Shown here piece after piece: positions 52,968 through 62,495 of a stretch of DNA of 64,000 nucleotides (its first letter is position 1; every line of letters begins with the position of its first letter). The position numbers and the translations under genes were made by a program. This DNA comes from an uncultured Clostridia bacterium. GTDB taxonomy: Bacteria; Bacillota; Clostridia; Oscillospirales; Ruminococcaceae. The stretch lies in NCBI GenBank assembly GCA_947626165.1, contig CANQRG010000009.1, positions 1 to 64,000 on the forward strand. Direction: 5' to 3'. A model generated the notes under the pieces. That model was not told the origin of the DNA and made no database searches. It saw only the letters and a program-made list of their open reading frames with translations.

Positions 52968-54071
52968 ATGACAATGGATAAAAGATTTATTTTAGAGAGC
53001 CTGATGGAAAAAGGTAAATCTACAGGAAAGCTCTCGACAAAGGACATAACCGACGCTTTGGAAAAGCTCGACTATGATGTTGACCAGATGGACGCTTTCT
53101 ATGACAACTGTGCAGCAATGAACATTGAAATCATCGACGACATAACTCCTGACGAAACACTGGACATAACAGCAAACAATGAGGAAAGCTCTGAAGATAC
53201 CGTTGACATATCTATATCAACAGAAGGTATTTCAATTGACGACCCGGTAAAAATATACCTTAAAGAAATAGGCAGGGTTCCTCTGCTTACAGCTGAGGAT
53301 GAAATTCAGCTTGCCGAGCAAATGGGAAGCTCCGACGAAGAAAAAGCAGTAGAAGCAAGGAAAAAACTTGCAGAGGCGAATTTGCGTCTGGTCGTATCTA
53401 TTGCTAAAAGATATGTGGGACGGGGTATGAGCTTTTTAGACCTTATACAGGAAGGAAACTTAGGTCTTATCAAAGCGGTTGAAAAGTTCGACTACACAAA
53501 GGGCTTTAAGTTTTCAACCTATGCTACTTGGTGGATAAGACAGGCTATAACAAGGGCTATTGCCGATCAGGCTAGAACTATAAGAATCCCTGTTCATATG
53601 GTTGAAACAATAACAAAGGTGAAAAAGGTGTCGTCCCAGCTCCTTCACAAAAACGGCCACGATCCAAGCTCAGAGGAAATAGCAAAAGAACTCAATATGT
53701 CTGTTGAAAGAGTAAGAGATATTATGAGAATTGCTCAGGATCCTGTTTCTCTTGAAACGCCTATAGGCGAAGAGGAAGACTCTCATTTGGGAGATTTTAT
53801 ACCCGACGATGAAGCCCCCGCTCCGGCAGAGGCTGCTTCCAGAACTCTTTTAAAAGAACAGCTCAATCAGGTTCTTTCCACTCTTACCGACCGTGAGGAG
53901 AAGGTTTTAAGACTGCGCTTCGGTCTTGAGGACGGACGCTCAAGAACCTTAGAAGAGGTAGGACAAAGATTTAACGTAACCCGTGAGCGTATACGTCAAA
54001 TAGAGGCAAAGGCATTAAGAAAGCTTCGTCACCCGAACAGAAGCAACAAGGTTAGGGATTATTTAGATTAA
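52968..54071 (+). CDS. rpoD: RNA polymerase primary sigma factor
   Basis: The 367-residue protein is a housekeeping sigma factor of the short Firmicutes type. Region 1.2 starts at [12 protein letters not shown]. Region 2 contains [31 protein letters not shown] and [11 protein letters not shown]. Region 4 has [28 protein letters not shown] for -35 recognition. The promoters in this window match that specificity. It lies 60 nt after dnaG. Confidence 0.97.
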   Translation: MTMDKRFILESLMEKGKSTGKLSTKDITDALEKLDYDVDQMDAFYDNCAAMNIEIIDDITPDETLDITANNEESSEDTVDISISTEGISIDDPVKIYLKEIGRVPLLTAEDEIQLAEQMGSSDEEKAVEARKKLAEANLRLVVSIAKRYVGRGMSFLDLIQEGNLGLIKAVEKFDYTKGFKFSTYATWWIRQAITRAIADQARTIRIPVHMVETITKVKKVSSQLLHKNGHDPSSEEIAKELNMSVERVRDIMRIAQDPVSLETPIGEEEDSHLGDFIPDDEAPAPAEAASRTLLKEQLNQVLSTLTDREEKVLRLRFGLEDGRSRTLEEVGQRFNVTRERIRQIEAKALRKLRHPNRSNKVRDYLD

Positions 54072-54136
54072 AACAGCCTATGAGCTTTTTAACTACATAA
54101 CCCTAAAATAATCATAGTAAAGAAAGGCTCAGGCTT

Positions 54137-55000
54137 ATGAGATATACCTCAAATAACTCCAATGATTTATATGATAATAATTTTGAGCCTGATTATTATG
54201 ACGATTCAAACTACGTCAATGACGGTGATGATGTCAGGTCTTTAAAAAAAAGACGCAGAGGCAGAAAAAGACGTAGAATTGTACTGTGGCTAATTACATT
54301 AGGCATAGCGGCTATTTTAATTGACTTGTCAGTCCTTCTATACACAGGAAAAATCTGGTTTAACTCCCCTACCCGAAAGGAGTATCCTGTTCAAGGCATA
54401 ACTTTATCGTCACTTCAGGGAGCTATAAACTTTAACGCCCTTGAAATAGAGAATATATCCTTTGCATATCTTAAAGCGAGCGAAGGCAAAGGACTTAAAG
54501 ACAAGCAATTCAGCGCTTCATGGGAAGATTCTAAAGATAGCACCGTTAAAACGGGCGCTTATCATAAGTTTTCATTTTCTGATGACGGCGAAGAGCAAGC
54601 TAAAAACTTTATCAACACTGTCGGAAGAATTTCAAATGACGGTTATAGGCTTTATCCTGCTGTAGAAGTAACAAAAAGCGGTTTATCTTTAGCTTCTCCG
54701 CCGAAAAAAGAAACAGTTATTAAAGAGCTGAAAGAATACTGCAAAACTATCAAGAACGAATATGCTGTAAACCCTATTATTATAACAGGAGATAAATTTT
54801 ACAAGGAATACTTAAAAGACGATTTTTCAGGGTACAAGCTCTGGATAATAGATCTATTATCAAAGCCTAAATCAATAAACTGGAGCCTTTGGTGCTACAG
54901 TCCAAGAGGAAAGCTAAACGGTACATCTGAGACAAAAAACTATATCAGTTTAAGCGCTTTTAATGGTACAAGAGAGAATTTCTCAAAAATTCAATATTAA
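54137..55000 (+). CDS. GH25-like membrane protein with substituted catalytic residues
   Basis: The 287-residue protein has an acidic Tyr/Asn/Asp-rich cytoplasmic start, a basic patch (residues 37-47), a TM helix (48-69) and a GH25 (muramidase) fold from about 84. The family fold is clear: GITLSSLQGAINF, FAYLKASEG, TGAYHKFSF and INWSLWCYS. The catalytic acids are replaced. GIDxS reads GITLS (Thr89), and the DxE pair reads E-V-T (Glu177, Thr179). It is probably an inactive, peptidoglycan-binding homologue. It follows rpoD by 65 nt and has its own GAAAGG site. Confidence 0.75.
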   Translation: MRYTSNNSNDLYDNNFEPDYYDDSNYVNDGDDVRSLKKRRRGRKRRRIVLWLITLGIAAILIDLSVLLYTGKIWFNSPTRKEYPVQGITLSSLQGAINFNALEIENISFAYLKASEGKGLKDKQFSASWEDSKDSTVKTGAYHKFSFSDDGEEQAKNFINTVGRISNDGYRLYPAVEVTKSGLSLASPPKKETVIKELKEYCKTIKNEYAVNPIIITGDKFYKEYLKDDFSGYKLWIIDLLSKPKSINWSLWCYSPRGKLNGTSETKNYISLSAFNGTRENFSKIQY

Positions 55001-55017
55001 TATAATTGCATTTAATT

Positions 55018-55047
55018 AGCCCCTAAGAAATAATCTTAGGGGCTTTT
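55018..55047 (+). terminator. Terminator of the GH25-like gene
   Basis: AGCCCCTAAGA and its complement form an 11-bp stem followed by TTT. It lies 17 bp after the stop codon. Confidence 0.88.
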
Positions 55048-55183
55048 ACTATAAGAAGTCAGAAGTTAGAGTTCTTGTATCTGTTATCTACATTATTTAT
55101 CTACAAAGAATGGTAGCTTTCTTGTACTCAAATAAACATTTGAGTATAATATTGTTCTAAAGAAAAAAAACAAGTAATAAAAT

Positions 55184-55211
55184 AAAAGAGACAGCTTATA
55201 AGCTGTCTCTT
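55184..55211 (-). terminator. Terminator of the AbrB-type regulator gene
   Basis: AAGAGACAGCTTATAAGCTGTCTCTT is a long perfect palindrome; on the minus strand it is followed by TTATTTTATT. The stretch 55048-55183 before it shows no gene. Confidence 0.8.
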
Positions 55212-55230
55212 CATCAATATAATGTCATTA

Positions 55231-55470
55231 CTATTTTGTCAATTCCTTGACACAGTCAGCACAAACAAATTTGCCTTTGAATTCTGCAACTCCATCCTTG
55301 TTACCGCAGAAAGTACATGAACGCTGGAACTTCTTAAGGATTATCTTGTCACCGTCGACATAAATCTCAAGTGCATCCTTAGGACCAATGTCATATGTCC
55401 TTCTCAGTTCAATTGGAATTACAATTCTTCCTAGCTCATCAAGTGGTCTTACAATTCCTGTTGATTTCAT
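55231..55470 (-). CDS. AbrB/SpoVT-type regulator with C-terminal zinc ribbon
   Basis: The 79-residue protein has the swapped-hairpin AbrB domain (STGIVRPLDELGRIVIPIELRRTYDIGPKDALEIYVDG) and a CTFCGN...CADC zinc ribbon. It is a small DNA-binding transition-state regulator. ATG 55470 follows AGGAGGAAAG; the in-frame extension to 55617 reads through the promoter. It is divergent from spmA. Confidence 0.9.
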   Translation of the reverse strand: MKSTGIVRPLDELGRIVIPIELRRTYDIGPKDALEIYVDGDKIILKKFQRSCTFCGNKDGVAEFKGKFVCADCVKELTK

Positions 55471-55546
55471 TTGTTCTTTCCTCCTAAATTTCATAAAATA
55501 ATAACATCCAAAACTAACATTATTTATTTTATTTAATCTTATATTA

Positions 55547-55574
55547 ATTTTACCATAATACAAATTTTTGTCAA
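55547..55574 (-). promoter_or_regulatory. Promoter of the AbrB-type gene
   Basis: TTGACA (55574-55569) and TAAAAT (55552-55547) on the minus strand are spaced by 16 bp. Confidence 0.75.
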
Positions 55575-55620
55575 GCAAGATTTCAAAATTGATTATAAGT
55601 ATTAACAAGGGGTACATTTT

Positions 55621-56211
55621 ATGTCTACAATTATTACAATCATTACTAGTATATCCATAATACTAGGATTTTATAATAATAAATTATATAATATAACAAA
55701 TTCTGTTATGGATAATACTGATAAAACAATACAGTTTATACTAACAATAGGCGGTACAATGGCACTTTGGGGCGGTCTGATGAACATTGTGAAGGAATCA
55801 AAACTTGATGAAAAAATCTCATCTTTGCTAAAACCTTTTTTAAAATTGATATTTTCAAAACTTAACCTTTGCGGTGAAGCCTACAAAGCAATAACGCTGA
55901 ATGTCACAGCAAACCTGCTGGGTCTTGGAAACGCTGCCACACCTTTAGGGATTGACGCTATGAAAAAGCTCAAAAAAGAAGAAAACATCAAAAATTCTCC
56001 GTCAAAAAATATGGCTCTGTTCACTCTGCTTAACACCGCGTCAATACAGCTTATACCATCAACAGTTGCTGCAATTCGCTACTCTCACGGCTCAAAAAGT
56101 CCTATGGATATACTCCCAGCGGTATTGATCTCATCATTTGTAACCCTTATTTGCGCCGTTATTCTTATAAAAACAACATGGAGAATTGAAAAGAGAAATA
56201 CTAATGCCTGA
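55621..56211 (+). CDS. spmA: Spore maturation protein A
   Basis: SpmA is a membrane protein needed for spore core dehydration. The 196-residue protein has the nucleoside-recognition (Gate) domain with GTMALWGGLMNI and the loop NVTANLLGLGNAATPLGI. GGGG precedes the ATG. It overlaps spmB by 8 nt, so translation is coupled. Confidence 0.92.
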   Translation: MSTIITIITSISIILGFYNNKLYNITNSVMDNTDKTIQFILTIGGTMALWGGLMNIVKESKLDEKISSLLKPFLKLIFSKLNLCGEAYKAITLNVTANLLGLGNAATPLGIDAMKKLKKEENIKNSPSKNMALFTLLNTASIQLIPSTVAAIRYSHGSKSPMDILPAVLISSFVTLICAVILIKTTWRIEKRNTNA

Positions 56212-56743
56212 ATTTTTGTCAAACTGCAAATTCTCAGATTTGATAATACCGCTGATAGTATCGTCCATACTTGTCTACGGTCACATAAAGAAAGTCAACA
56301 TTATGGACGCTTTTATTAAAGGCGCTATAGACAATATAAAAACAGCTGTAGAGATATTCCCGTCAATTCTGCTGCTAATGGTTTCTATAGGAATGTTCAG
56401 AGCGTCGGGCGGTATAGACCTTATAACCAAGCTAATATCACCTATAACGTCATTTCTCGGCTTTCCAAAAGAATGTATTCCACTGGCAATATTGCGTCCG
56501 CTGTCGGGCAGCGGAGCTTTAAGCGTGTTTGATTCAATACTTTCAGAAAACTCTCCGGACGGTTTTGCCGGACGTGTAGCAAGCGTATTAATGGGTTCAA
56601 CAGAAACGACATTCTACACTCTTTCGGTGTATTATTCTGCCTGCAAGGTAAAGCCGACAAAAAGAATCATACTTTATTGCCTGTTTGCTGATTTAGTAGG
56701 ATTTATTATGAGTTCTCTCACTGTTAGTATTATATACCATTAA
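56204..56743 (+). CDS. spmB: Spore maturation protein B
   Basis: The 179-residue membrane protein is the usual partner of SpmA. It carries the second Gate domain with RASGGIDL, RPLSGSGALSVF and GSTETTFYTLSVYY. ATG 56204 (MPEFLSNCKF) is chosen; the in-frame TTG at 56186 lies deeper inside spmA. Confidence 0.92.
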   Translation: MPEFLSNCKFSDLIIPLIVSSILVYGHIKKVNIMDAFIKGAIDNIKTAVEIFPSILLLMVSIGMFRASGGIDLITKLISPITSFLGFPKECIPLAILRPLSGSGALSVFDSILSENSPDGFAGRVASVLMGSTETTFYTLSVYYSACKVKPTKRIILYCLFADLVGFIMSSLTVSIIYH

Positions 56744-56835
56744 TCAAAAAAATACAAGTAATTTATATATTAATTGAATTTTTATTAAGGAAATTTTTAA
56801 CATATTTTAAAGCAATTTGTCAAAGGAGAATTTAT

Positions 56836-58530
56836 TTGAAAAAACAAGGCTTTTTGATGGGTTCATTTATACTTGGAACAACTATGCTGATAACAAAGGC
56901 TTTGGGGCTGATATTTAGAATTCCCCTTACAAATATTTTAGGCGGAACCGGTATGGGATACTACTCATCTGCCTATACCGTATTTATGCCGCTGTATGCT
57001 ATCGCCGCAAGCGGAATACCGTCAGCTATGTCTATGGTCGTAGCTGAAAACTATGCATTTGAAAGGTACAAAAACATAAAACGCATAAAGCACGTTTCCC
57101 TTATAGGTTTTTCATTTATTTCTCTGTTGGCTACACTTTTTATGATTTTCCTCTCCTACCCTATATCCAAATACATATCAGGCGACAGCAAATCATACTT
57201 ATGCGTTATCGCCATTGCCCCAACTATTCTGGCAGGAAGCGTTATGTCTGTTTACAGAGGATATTATGAAGGATTGCGAAATATGCTGCCCACTGCGATT
57301 TCTGAAATAATAGAATCGTTGCTCAGAGTAGTCTTAGGGCTTGGAGGAGCTTATCTTGCTATTTACCTTGCAAACAGAGGTTTTGAAAAACACGGTACAG
57401 TTTTCGGTCAGGCAGTAAGCAATTCTGATGACATTTTAAATGCCGCCACGCCCTATATCTCAGCGTTTTCGCTTCTAGGCGTCACCCTTTCAACAATTAT
57501 TGCTGCAGTTTACTGTGTGCTTCGTTCTAAAATTTCAGGCGACGGCATTACAAGACAAATGATAGCAAGCGACATTGTAACAGACAGAATGAGAACAATA
57601 TTCAAATCGGTATTTATGCTCGCATTGCCAATAGCAGTAAGCTCTGTTATAACAACTGTAATATCCATGATCGACCTTGCAACCATTCCTCCTATAATCA
57701 AGTCGCTTTATGATAGAAACAGCAGTATAGGTTTGTTTAAGATAATCGGCGATCAAATAGATGCACCAGACATTCCCAACTTTGTTTACGGCTCGTTCGT
57801 AGGTCTTGCGCTTACTATATTCGGTCTTATTCCGTCTCTTACAAGCATATTCGGTAAAAGCTCATTTGCAAACGTAGCAGCCTGCTACTCGAAGAAAAAT
57901 ATGAACGCTCTTGCCAAAAGTGCGAATGCGGCTCTATTTTCAACTAACTTTATTGCGATGCCCTGCGCTTTGGGTATTATGATTTTAAGCAAGCCTATAC
58001 TGTCTCTTTTTTTCAGAACCAGACCTCTGGAGGTTTCCATATCAGTTAAACCTCTTATGTACCTTTGTATAGGTATGATCTTTATTTCAATAACAGTAAC
58101 TACATTTTCTCTTCTTCAAGCTGTGGGTAATGTTAAAGCTCCGCTGAAAATACTTGCGGTAGGTTTGATAATAAAGCTTGGTTTAAATATTGCACTTATG
58201 AACATACAGATACTAAACATAAGCGGAGCCGCAATATCAACAAGCGTAAGCTATATGTTTATAGGAATATGCGCCGTACTCACTTTTGTAAAACACACAA
58301 ATGTAAAAATTGATTTGATTACAACAACTATAAAACCTCTTTTTGCCGGAATTTTGTCGTCAATTGTAATACTATTCAGCTTCATTTTTGTAAATGAAAA
58401 CCATAATCAGGTTATTTCTATGGCATTTTCTATAATAATTGGTGGCATTATGTACATTTTATTTATGTGTTTATTGTCTGTTTTCAACAAAAATACTATA
58501 AAAAGCCTGTTTTTTAATACAAATATTTAA
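56836..58530 (+). CDS. spoVB: SpoVB/MurJ-type lipid-linked oligosaccharide flippase
   Basis: The 564-residue protein has about 14 membrane segments and the MOP-exporter pattern of SpoVB: FILGTTMLITKALGLIFRIPLTNILGGTGMGYYSSAY at its start and GYYEGLRNMLPTAISEIIESLLRV near residue 145. Such proteins move lipid II or related precursors; SpoVB acts in spore cortex synthesis. It starts at TTG 56836 behind AAAGGAG. It follows spmA-spmB, which supports the sporulation role, but a general MurJ function is also possible. Confidence 0.85.
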   Translation: MKKQGFLMGSFILGTTMLITKALGLIFRIPLTNILGGTGMGYYSSAYTVFMPLYAIAASGIPSAMSMVVAENYAFERYKNIKRIKHVSLIGFSFISLLATLFMIFLSYPISKYISGDSKSYLCVIAIAPTILAGSVMSVYRGYYEGLRNMLPTAISEIIESLLRVVLGLGGAYLAIYLANRGFEKHGTVFGQAVSNSDDILNAATPYISAFSLLGVTLSTIIAAVYCVLRSKISGDGITRQMIASDIVTDRMRTIFKSVFMLALPIAVSSVITTVISMIDLATIPPIIKSLYDRNSSIGLFKIIGDQIDAPDIPNFVYGSFVGLALTIFGLIPSLTSIFGKSSFANVAACYSKKNMNALAKSANAALFSTNFIAMPCALGIMILSKPILSLFFRTRPLEVSISVKPLMYLCIGMIFISITVTTFSLLQAVGNVKAPLKILAVGLIIKLGLNIALMNIQILNISGAAISTSVSYMFIGICAVLTFVKHTNVKIDLITTTIKPLFAGILSSIVILFSFIFVNENHNQVISMAFSIIIGGIMYILFMCLLSVFNKNTIKSLFFNTNI

Positions 58531-58537
58531 AAAGCAC

Positions 58538-58566
58538 TTGAAATTAAATTAAAATTGGAGTATTAT
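58538..58566 (+). promoter_or_regulatory. Promoter of mazG-hup-rqcP
   Basis: TTGAAA (58538-58543) and TATTAT (58561-58566) are spaced by 17 bp. The leader of about 110 nt holds GCAGT-CAGTGA-ACTGC, a small hairpin whose loop lacks A1, so I do not call it ANTAR-type. Confidence 0.65.
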
Positions 58567-58684
58567 TATATAGGACTTTTTTATTTTGTAAGTATCGCAG
58601 TCAGTGAACTGCAACATTCTGCGTATTGCTGAAGCAAATATTACATAAATTTAGAAGTCAAAACCTTTCGGAGTTGTTTTATTA

Positions 58685-59485
58685 ATGGTTGATTTCAATT
58701 TTAAAGAAAGATATAATATTGATGACTTAATTGAAATCGTAAGACTTCTGAGAAGTGAAAACGGCTGCCCTTGGGATAAAGAGCAAACTCATAAATCTAT
58801 TCGTATGGATATTCTTGAAGAGGTTTACGAGGTTATTGAAGCTATTGACTTCGACAGCGAGGAAATGCTGAGAGAAGAACTTGGCGATGTGCTTTTGCAG
58901 GTGGTGTTTCATTCTCAGATCGAAACCGAAAAAAACTCATTTAATTTTTCGGATGTAACTAATGATATTTGCAATAAGTTGATTGTCCGCCATCCTCATG
59001 TTTTCGGAGAGGTTTCTGTTGAAAGCTCGGAAGATGTTTTGAAAAACTGGGATAGCATTAAGAAAGAGACAAAAGGACAAAAAACTTTTACCGACACACT
59101 GAAAAGTGTTCCTCGTGTGTTCCCTTCCCTTTTAAGGGCCGGCAAGCTCGGAAAGAGAGCCTCAAGAGCTAATTTGGATTTTAAGGACGCTGACAGCGCA
59201 TTTCAATCTCTTAAAGACGAGGTCGAAGAACTGTCCGAGTCTATTAGATCCAACAACACAGAGCTAATTTCTGAGGAGTTGGGAGATGTATTGTTTTCAA
59301 CTGTCAATGTAGCGAGAAAACTTAACCTTAACGCTGAAGAACTTTTGACCAGCGCAAACGAAAAGTTTATTTCACGCTTTGAAAAGGTTGAGAAAATGGC
59401 TATCGACAATAATGAAAATATGCAGGATCTATCGCCGGAAAAATTGGACAAGTACTGGAACAAAGTAAAGGCAGACAAACGATGA
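58685..59485 (+). CDS. mazG: Nucleoside triphosphate pyrophosphohydrolase MazG
   Basis: MazG hydrolyses NTPs to NMP and pyrophosphate and may clear damaged nucleotides. The 266-residue protein has two MazG repeats. The first has CPWDKEQTHKSI, EEVYEVIEAI and EELGDVLLQVVFH; the second has EELGDVLFSTVNVARKL near residue 197. The DNA-binding HU gene and rqcP follow, the same neighbourhood as in Bacillus (yabN-yabO). Confidence 0.94.
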   Translation: MVDFNFKERYNIDDLIEIVRLLRSENGCPWDKEQTHKSIRMDILEEVYEVIEAIDFDSEEMLREELGDVLLQVVFHSQIETEKNSFNFSDVTNDICNKLIVRHPHVFGEVSVESSEDVLKNWDSIKKETKGQKTFTDTLKSVPRVFPSLLRAGKLGKRASRANLDFKDADSAFQSLKDEVEELSESIRSNNTELISEELGDVLFSTVNVARKLNLNAEELLTSANEKFISRFEKVEKMAIDNNENMQDLSPEKLDKYWNKVKADKR

Positions 59486-59602
59486 TTTTGGCTAAAAGAA
59501 ATTTTTATAAATTTCTTTGCAAAGGCTTAACCGAAAATCATTAAATCGGTAAGCAAATAATATTATTTGGCTATTTGCCAAAAATTTGGGAGGAAAATTA
59601 AA

Positions 59603-59878
59603 ATGACAAAGACTGAGCTTGTAAGCCTTATCGCTGATAAGGGAGACTACTCAAAAAAGGATGCTGAAAAAGCATTGGCAACAGTTATTGATGCTATCAC
59701 CACATCACTTAAAAAGGGTGAAAAGATTTCTCTTGTAGGTTTCGGCACCTTTGAGGTTCGCGACAGAGCTGCTAAAACTGCTATCAATCCTATGACAAAG
59801 GAGAAGATCAATGTTCCTGCTAAGAAGGTTCCTGCTTTCAAGGCTGGAAAGGCTCTTAAGGATGCAGTTGCAAAGTAA
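59603..59878 (+). CDS. hup: HU family DNA-binding protein
   Basis: HU is the main nucleoid protein. The 91-residue protein has the full fold: helices at MTKTELVSLIADKG and KDAEKALATVID, and the beta-arm core VGFGTFEVRDRAAKTAINPMTKEKINVPAKKVPAFKAGK. ATG 59603 follows GGGAGGA; the longer in-frame start is outside the family. A terminator follows. Confidence 0.96.
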   Translation: MTKTELVSLIADKGDYSKKDAEKALATVIDAITTSLKKGEKISLVGFGTFEVRDRAAKTAINPMTKEKINVPAKKVPAFKAGKALKDAVAK

Positions 59879-59891
59879 TTACAATATAATT

Positions 59892-59917
59892 GCCTGTCAG
59901 TTATCTGGCAGGCTTTT
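59892..59917 (+). terminator. Terminator of hup
   Basis: GCCTGTCAG and CTGGCAGGC form a 9-bp stem (one G-U) around TTAT, followed by TTTTAATTTT. Confidence 0.88.
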
Positions 59918-59970
59918 AATTTTGGTATAACAACTTATTTAATTTAAACACAGTAAGGAACGGTGATCAT

Positions 59971-60213
59971 ATGAGACTGGATAAATACCTCAAAATAACA
60001 AGAATTATAAAAAGGCGTACCGTCGCAAATGAGGCTTGTGACGCGGGAAAGATATCGGTCAATGACAAAATTGCCCGTGCGTCGTATGACGTTAAGGTGG
60101 GCGATATAATTGAAATTAATATGGGGCAAAAGCCGCTTAAAGTTAAAGTAATAAGCATAAGCGACTATGTTAAAAAAGACGAAGCCGCCAATTATTATCA
60201 AGTTATTGATTAG
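59971..60213 (+). CDS. rqcP: RqcP (YabO) S4-domain RNA-binding protein
   Basis: The 80-residue protein is a stand-alone S4 domain: MRLDKYLKITRIIKRRTVANEACDAGKISVNDK then KVGDIIEINMG. RqcP binds the 50S-peptidyl tRNA complex during ribosome quality control with RqcH. The position after mazG and hup matches yabO. Confidence 0.9.
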   Translation: MRLDKYLKITRIIKRRTVANEACDAGKISVNDKIARASYDVKVGDIIEINMGQKPLKVKVISISDYVKKDEAANYYQVID

Positions 60214-60235
60214 TTTTTACAACTAAAAAAATACA

Positions 60236-60275
60236 AAAGCCTGCCGGATTAAACCTACCGACAGGCTTTATTTTT
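60236..60275. terminator. Terminator between rqcP and the lipoprotein gene
   Basis: AAAGCCTG-CGG pairs with CCG-CAGGCTTT with one mismatch, followed by ATTTTT; an A-tract on the other side allows use in both directions. Confidence 0.85.
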
Positions 60276-60277
60276 AT

Positions 60278-61951
60278 TTACATTTGAATATCATCAGCAT
60301 CAATCTCAAAGTCGTCTATATCGATCTGCGACATAAAGGCTTTGTAATCTTCTTCGCCGAGATCCTTCTTCAGTTTATCGTAGTCAAAAGTGCCGTCTTC
60401 TTTGTAATAGTCCTCAAGCATTATTGCATCTTCGTCTTCTGATGCATCTGCTTCATCACCTGACGCTTCTGTTTCATCTGCAATAAGACCTTCGATTAAT
60501 GATGATAAAGCCGCTGTTAAATCATCTCCAAGCGCTTTCTGAATATTAGTAATAAACTTATCGAGCTTCATTGACGACTGGTATTTCTCTATCTCATCCA
60601 TTGTGTAAATTGTTCCGCTCGGGATAGAAACATCCGAAGCATTTGTGATCTCACTTAACAATGTGATTTTCGCATACTGCGTATCATTTACTGAAATATT
60701 GATCTCAGAATTCTGCTTGCTTTCTTCTGCTTTATATACAACATCTAATTTTGCTGTATCGTCACCAAACTTAGCTTTAAACTTAACATCTCCTTTTGCC
60801 AATCCGTTTTCCTTGTCAGTTATTTCAAAATCCTCAATATCCAATACAAATGATACATCTTTTGTATCTTCCTCAGCGGCAGTGATGTTTGATTCACAGT
60901 CAATGTCAAGTTTTTTACCGTCCTTTACCACAGTAAACAAGCAATTTGCTCCCTCGCCCTCAACGCTTAAAGCATAAGCGTCATTCTCATCAACGCATAC
61001 CACTGTAGCGTCATTCAGCTTTATTCCAACTACATCATCGTCATCGTAGATCAAACTTATTTCGGCTTTTTCTACCTGAGAAACCTCTTTGAGCAATGAA
61101 TTTTTAGCATCATCTACTTTTGCAGCATAATCATCTTCAGTTAACCCAAGAGCAGAACCTAAAATATCAACTGCCAGCTTCTTTACATCTTCATCGCTTT
61201 TTAGCTTTTCAAAAACAGCTTCTATTATATTTTTAATATTATCAGATGTCAGCGTATATGTTCTCTGCTTATATGAGTATTCAACCTCTTTGACTTTGCC
61301 GTTAAAATCATCTTTCTCATACTCATCAGGAAGTTTATCAGTTATAACCTTTATATAATCGTCTAAAATCTTATCATATTTATCGACCTTTATATTAGAA
61401 AGATTTTTGATTGACGATAAAGCCGACAAAGCTGAAATTCCTGTAACAGACTTTAAATCGGTTGCCTCTGCTGAAAACAGTTGATCCTTAAGGTCTTTAA
61501 AATCATCTGAGGAAACACTTAAATAAGCATCTGACAGTTCAGGTACTTTTATGTATAACTTTTTAGCCTCGTTATCATACACACCATTCAACGAAGCAAG
61601 ATTATTTCCATCGTATGTAATAGATATATCAGTTCCTGCTTTAGCTCCCTTTAGCTTAGTTTCAGATGTCAGCGACAAAGGCTTGACCTCTGCCCCTAAA
61701 GCGTCTGTAACGCCTTTTCCAAACTCAATTGTCGCATTTGTTTTTGAAGCGGTATCAGCCTCGCCCGAAAACACACCGGAAAATGAGCTTGAATTGAAAG
61801 TCGTGTCAAATACATCTGAAAGCATTTCCTTAACGGATAACGATTCAGCCTCATTTTTATTCTTTTCCCCACAGGCTGTGAAAACAGCTGCTGACATTGC
61901 TCCTGCAAGAATAATAGCCGTTGCTTTTTTGAGTATACCTTTTATTTTCAT
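60278..61951 (-). CDS. Large acidic lipoprotein, function unknown
   Basis: The 557-residue protein has a lipoprotein signal with the cysteine in AVFTACGEKN at about residue 27. The mature part is acidic (many Asp and Glu) and repeats strands with SITYDGNNLASLNGVY-like patterns, resembling LolA/DUF-type lipoproteins of Clostridia. The last 60 residues are very acidic. ATG 61951 is used; TTG 61954 is adjacent to it and less likely. GGAGGTC lies upstream. No neighbour suggests a role. Confidence 0.75.
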   Translation of the reverse strand: MKIKGILKKATAIILAGAMSAAVFTACGEKNKNEAESLSVKEMLSDVFDTTFNSSSFSGVFSGEADTASKTNATIEFGKGVTDALGAEVKPLSLTSETKLKGAKAGTDISITYDGNNLASLNGVYDNEAKKLYIKVPELSDAYLSVSSDDFKDLKDQLFSAEATDLKSVTGISALSALSSIKNLSNIKVDKYDKILDDYIKVITDKLPDEYEKDDFNGKVKEVEYSYKQRTYTLTSDNIKNIIEAVFEKLKSDEDVKKLAVDILGSALGLTEDDYAAKVDDAKNSLLKEVSQVEKAEISLIYDDDDVVGIKLNDATVVCVDENDAYALSVEGEGANCLFTVVKDGKKLDIDCESNITAAEEDTKDVSFVLDIEDFEITDKENGLAKGDVKFKAKFGDDTAKLDVVYKAEESKQNSEINISVNDTQYAKITLLSEITNASDVSIPSGTIYTMDEIEKYQSSMKLDKFITNIQKALGDDLTAALSSLIEGLIADETEASGDEADASEDEDAIMLEDYYKEDGTFDYDKLKKDLGEEDYKAFMSQIDIDDFEIDADDIQM

Positions 61952-62104
61952 CAAATGACCTCCATAACAAAATTGTAATAAATTTATAATTAATTATATC
62001 AACCTACAGACAAATTGTCAATGGCAATCAAGTGAAAACAAAATGCTAATTATAACATAATTTAACATATTTTGATTCAATCAAAAAATATTTACATTTT
62101 ATGA

Positions 62105-62326
62105 TTACTCTTTGTTTTCCGCATCATCTTCAGTATCAAAAAGATAATTTGCGTCAACTTTATATAGTTTTATCAATGCTTTAATTGTTTTAATATTAGG
62201 ACTTATATCTCCATTTTCATATTTTGATATATTACTTCTGGATATCTCTAATTCAAATGATACTTGCTCCTGAGTAAGTCCAGCCTTTTTTCTTGCTTGT
62301 TTAAGTCTATTTGCAAATTGATCCAT
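62105..62326 (-). CDS. XRE-family repressor-like protein
   Basis: The 73-residue protein is a single Cro/CI helix-turn-helix (LKQARKKAGLTQEQVSFELEISRSNISKYENGDISPN) with an acidic tail. It diverges from another XRE gene at 62496 across two near-identical palindromes. The ribosome sites of the two genes are nearly the same (AAAGGAcGTGAT and AAAGGAtGTGAT), suggesting a duplicated promoter region. Confidence 0.85.
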   Translation of the reverse strand: MDQFANRLKQARKKAGLTQEQVSFELEISRSNISKYENGDISPNIKTIKALIKLYKVDANYLFDTEDDAENKE

Positions 62327-62373
62327 TAAATCACGTCCTTTGTTCTACTTTATCATATTTTCACAAAAATGTC

Positions 62374-62390
62374 TGTTCTATTTTGGAACA
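62374..62390. promoter_or_regulatory. Palindromic operator 1 of the XRE pair
   Basis: TGTTC-N7-GAACA; the same arms and spacing occur again at 62433-62449. A half-site TGTTC is also seen at 62341. Confidence 0.75.
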
Positions 62391-62432
62391 TTAGCTAATA
62401 GATTTTATATTATTTATATGCTAAAATAATAA

Positions 62433-62449
62433 TGTTCTAAATCTGAACA
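62433..62449. promoter_or_regulatory. Palindromic operator 2 of the XRE pair
   Basis: A second TGTTC-N7-GAACA, 59 bp from the first (about 5.6 helical turns). Both lie in the promoter region shared by the divergent XRE genes. Confidence 0.75.
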
Positions 62450-62495
62450 TTTTTAAATTCAAAATATGCTAAGATAAAATAAAGGATGTGATAAA

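Noticed and set aside
58590..58640. ANTAR-type hairpin before mazG (GCAGT-CAGTGA-ACTGC)
   Set aside because: The hexaloop begins with C, not A, no terminator overlaps it, and the genes are unrelated to nitrogen.
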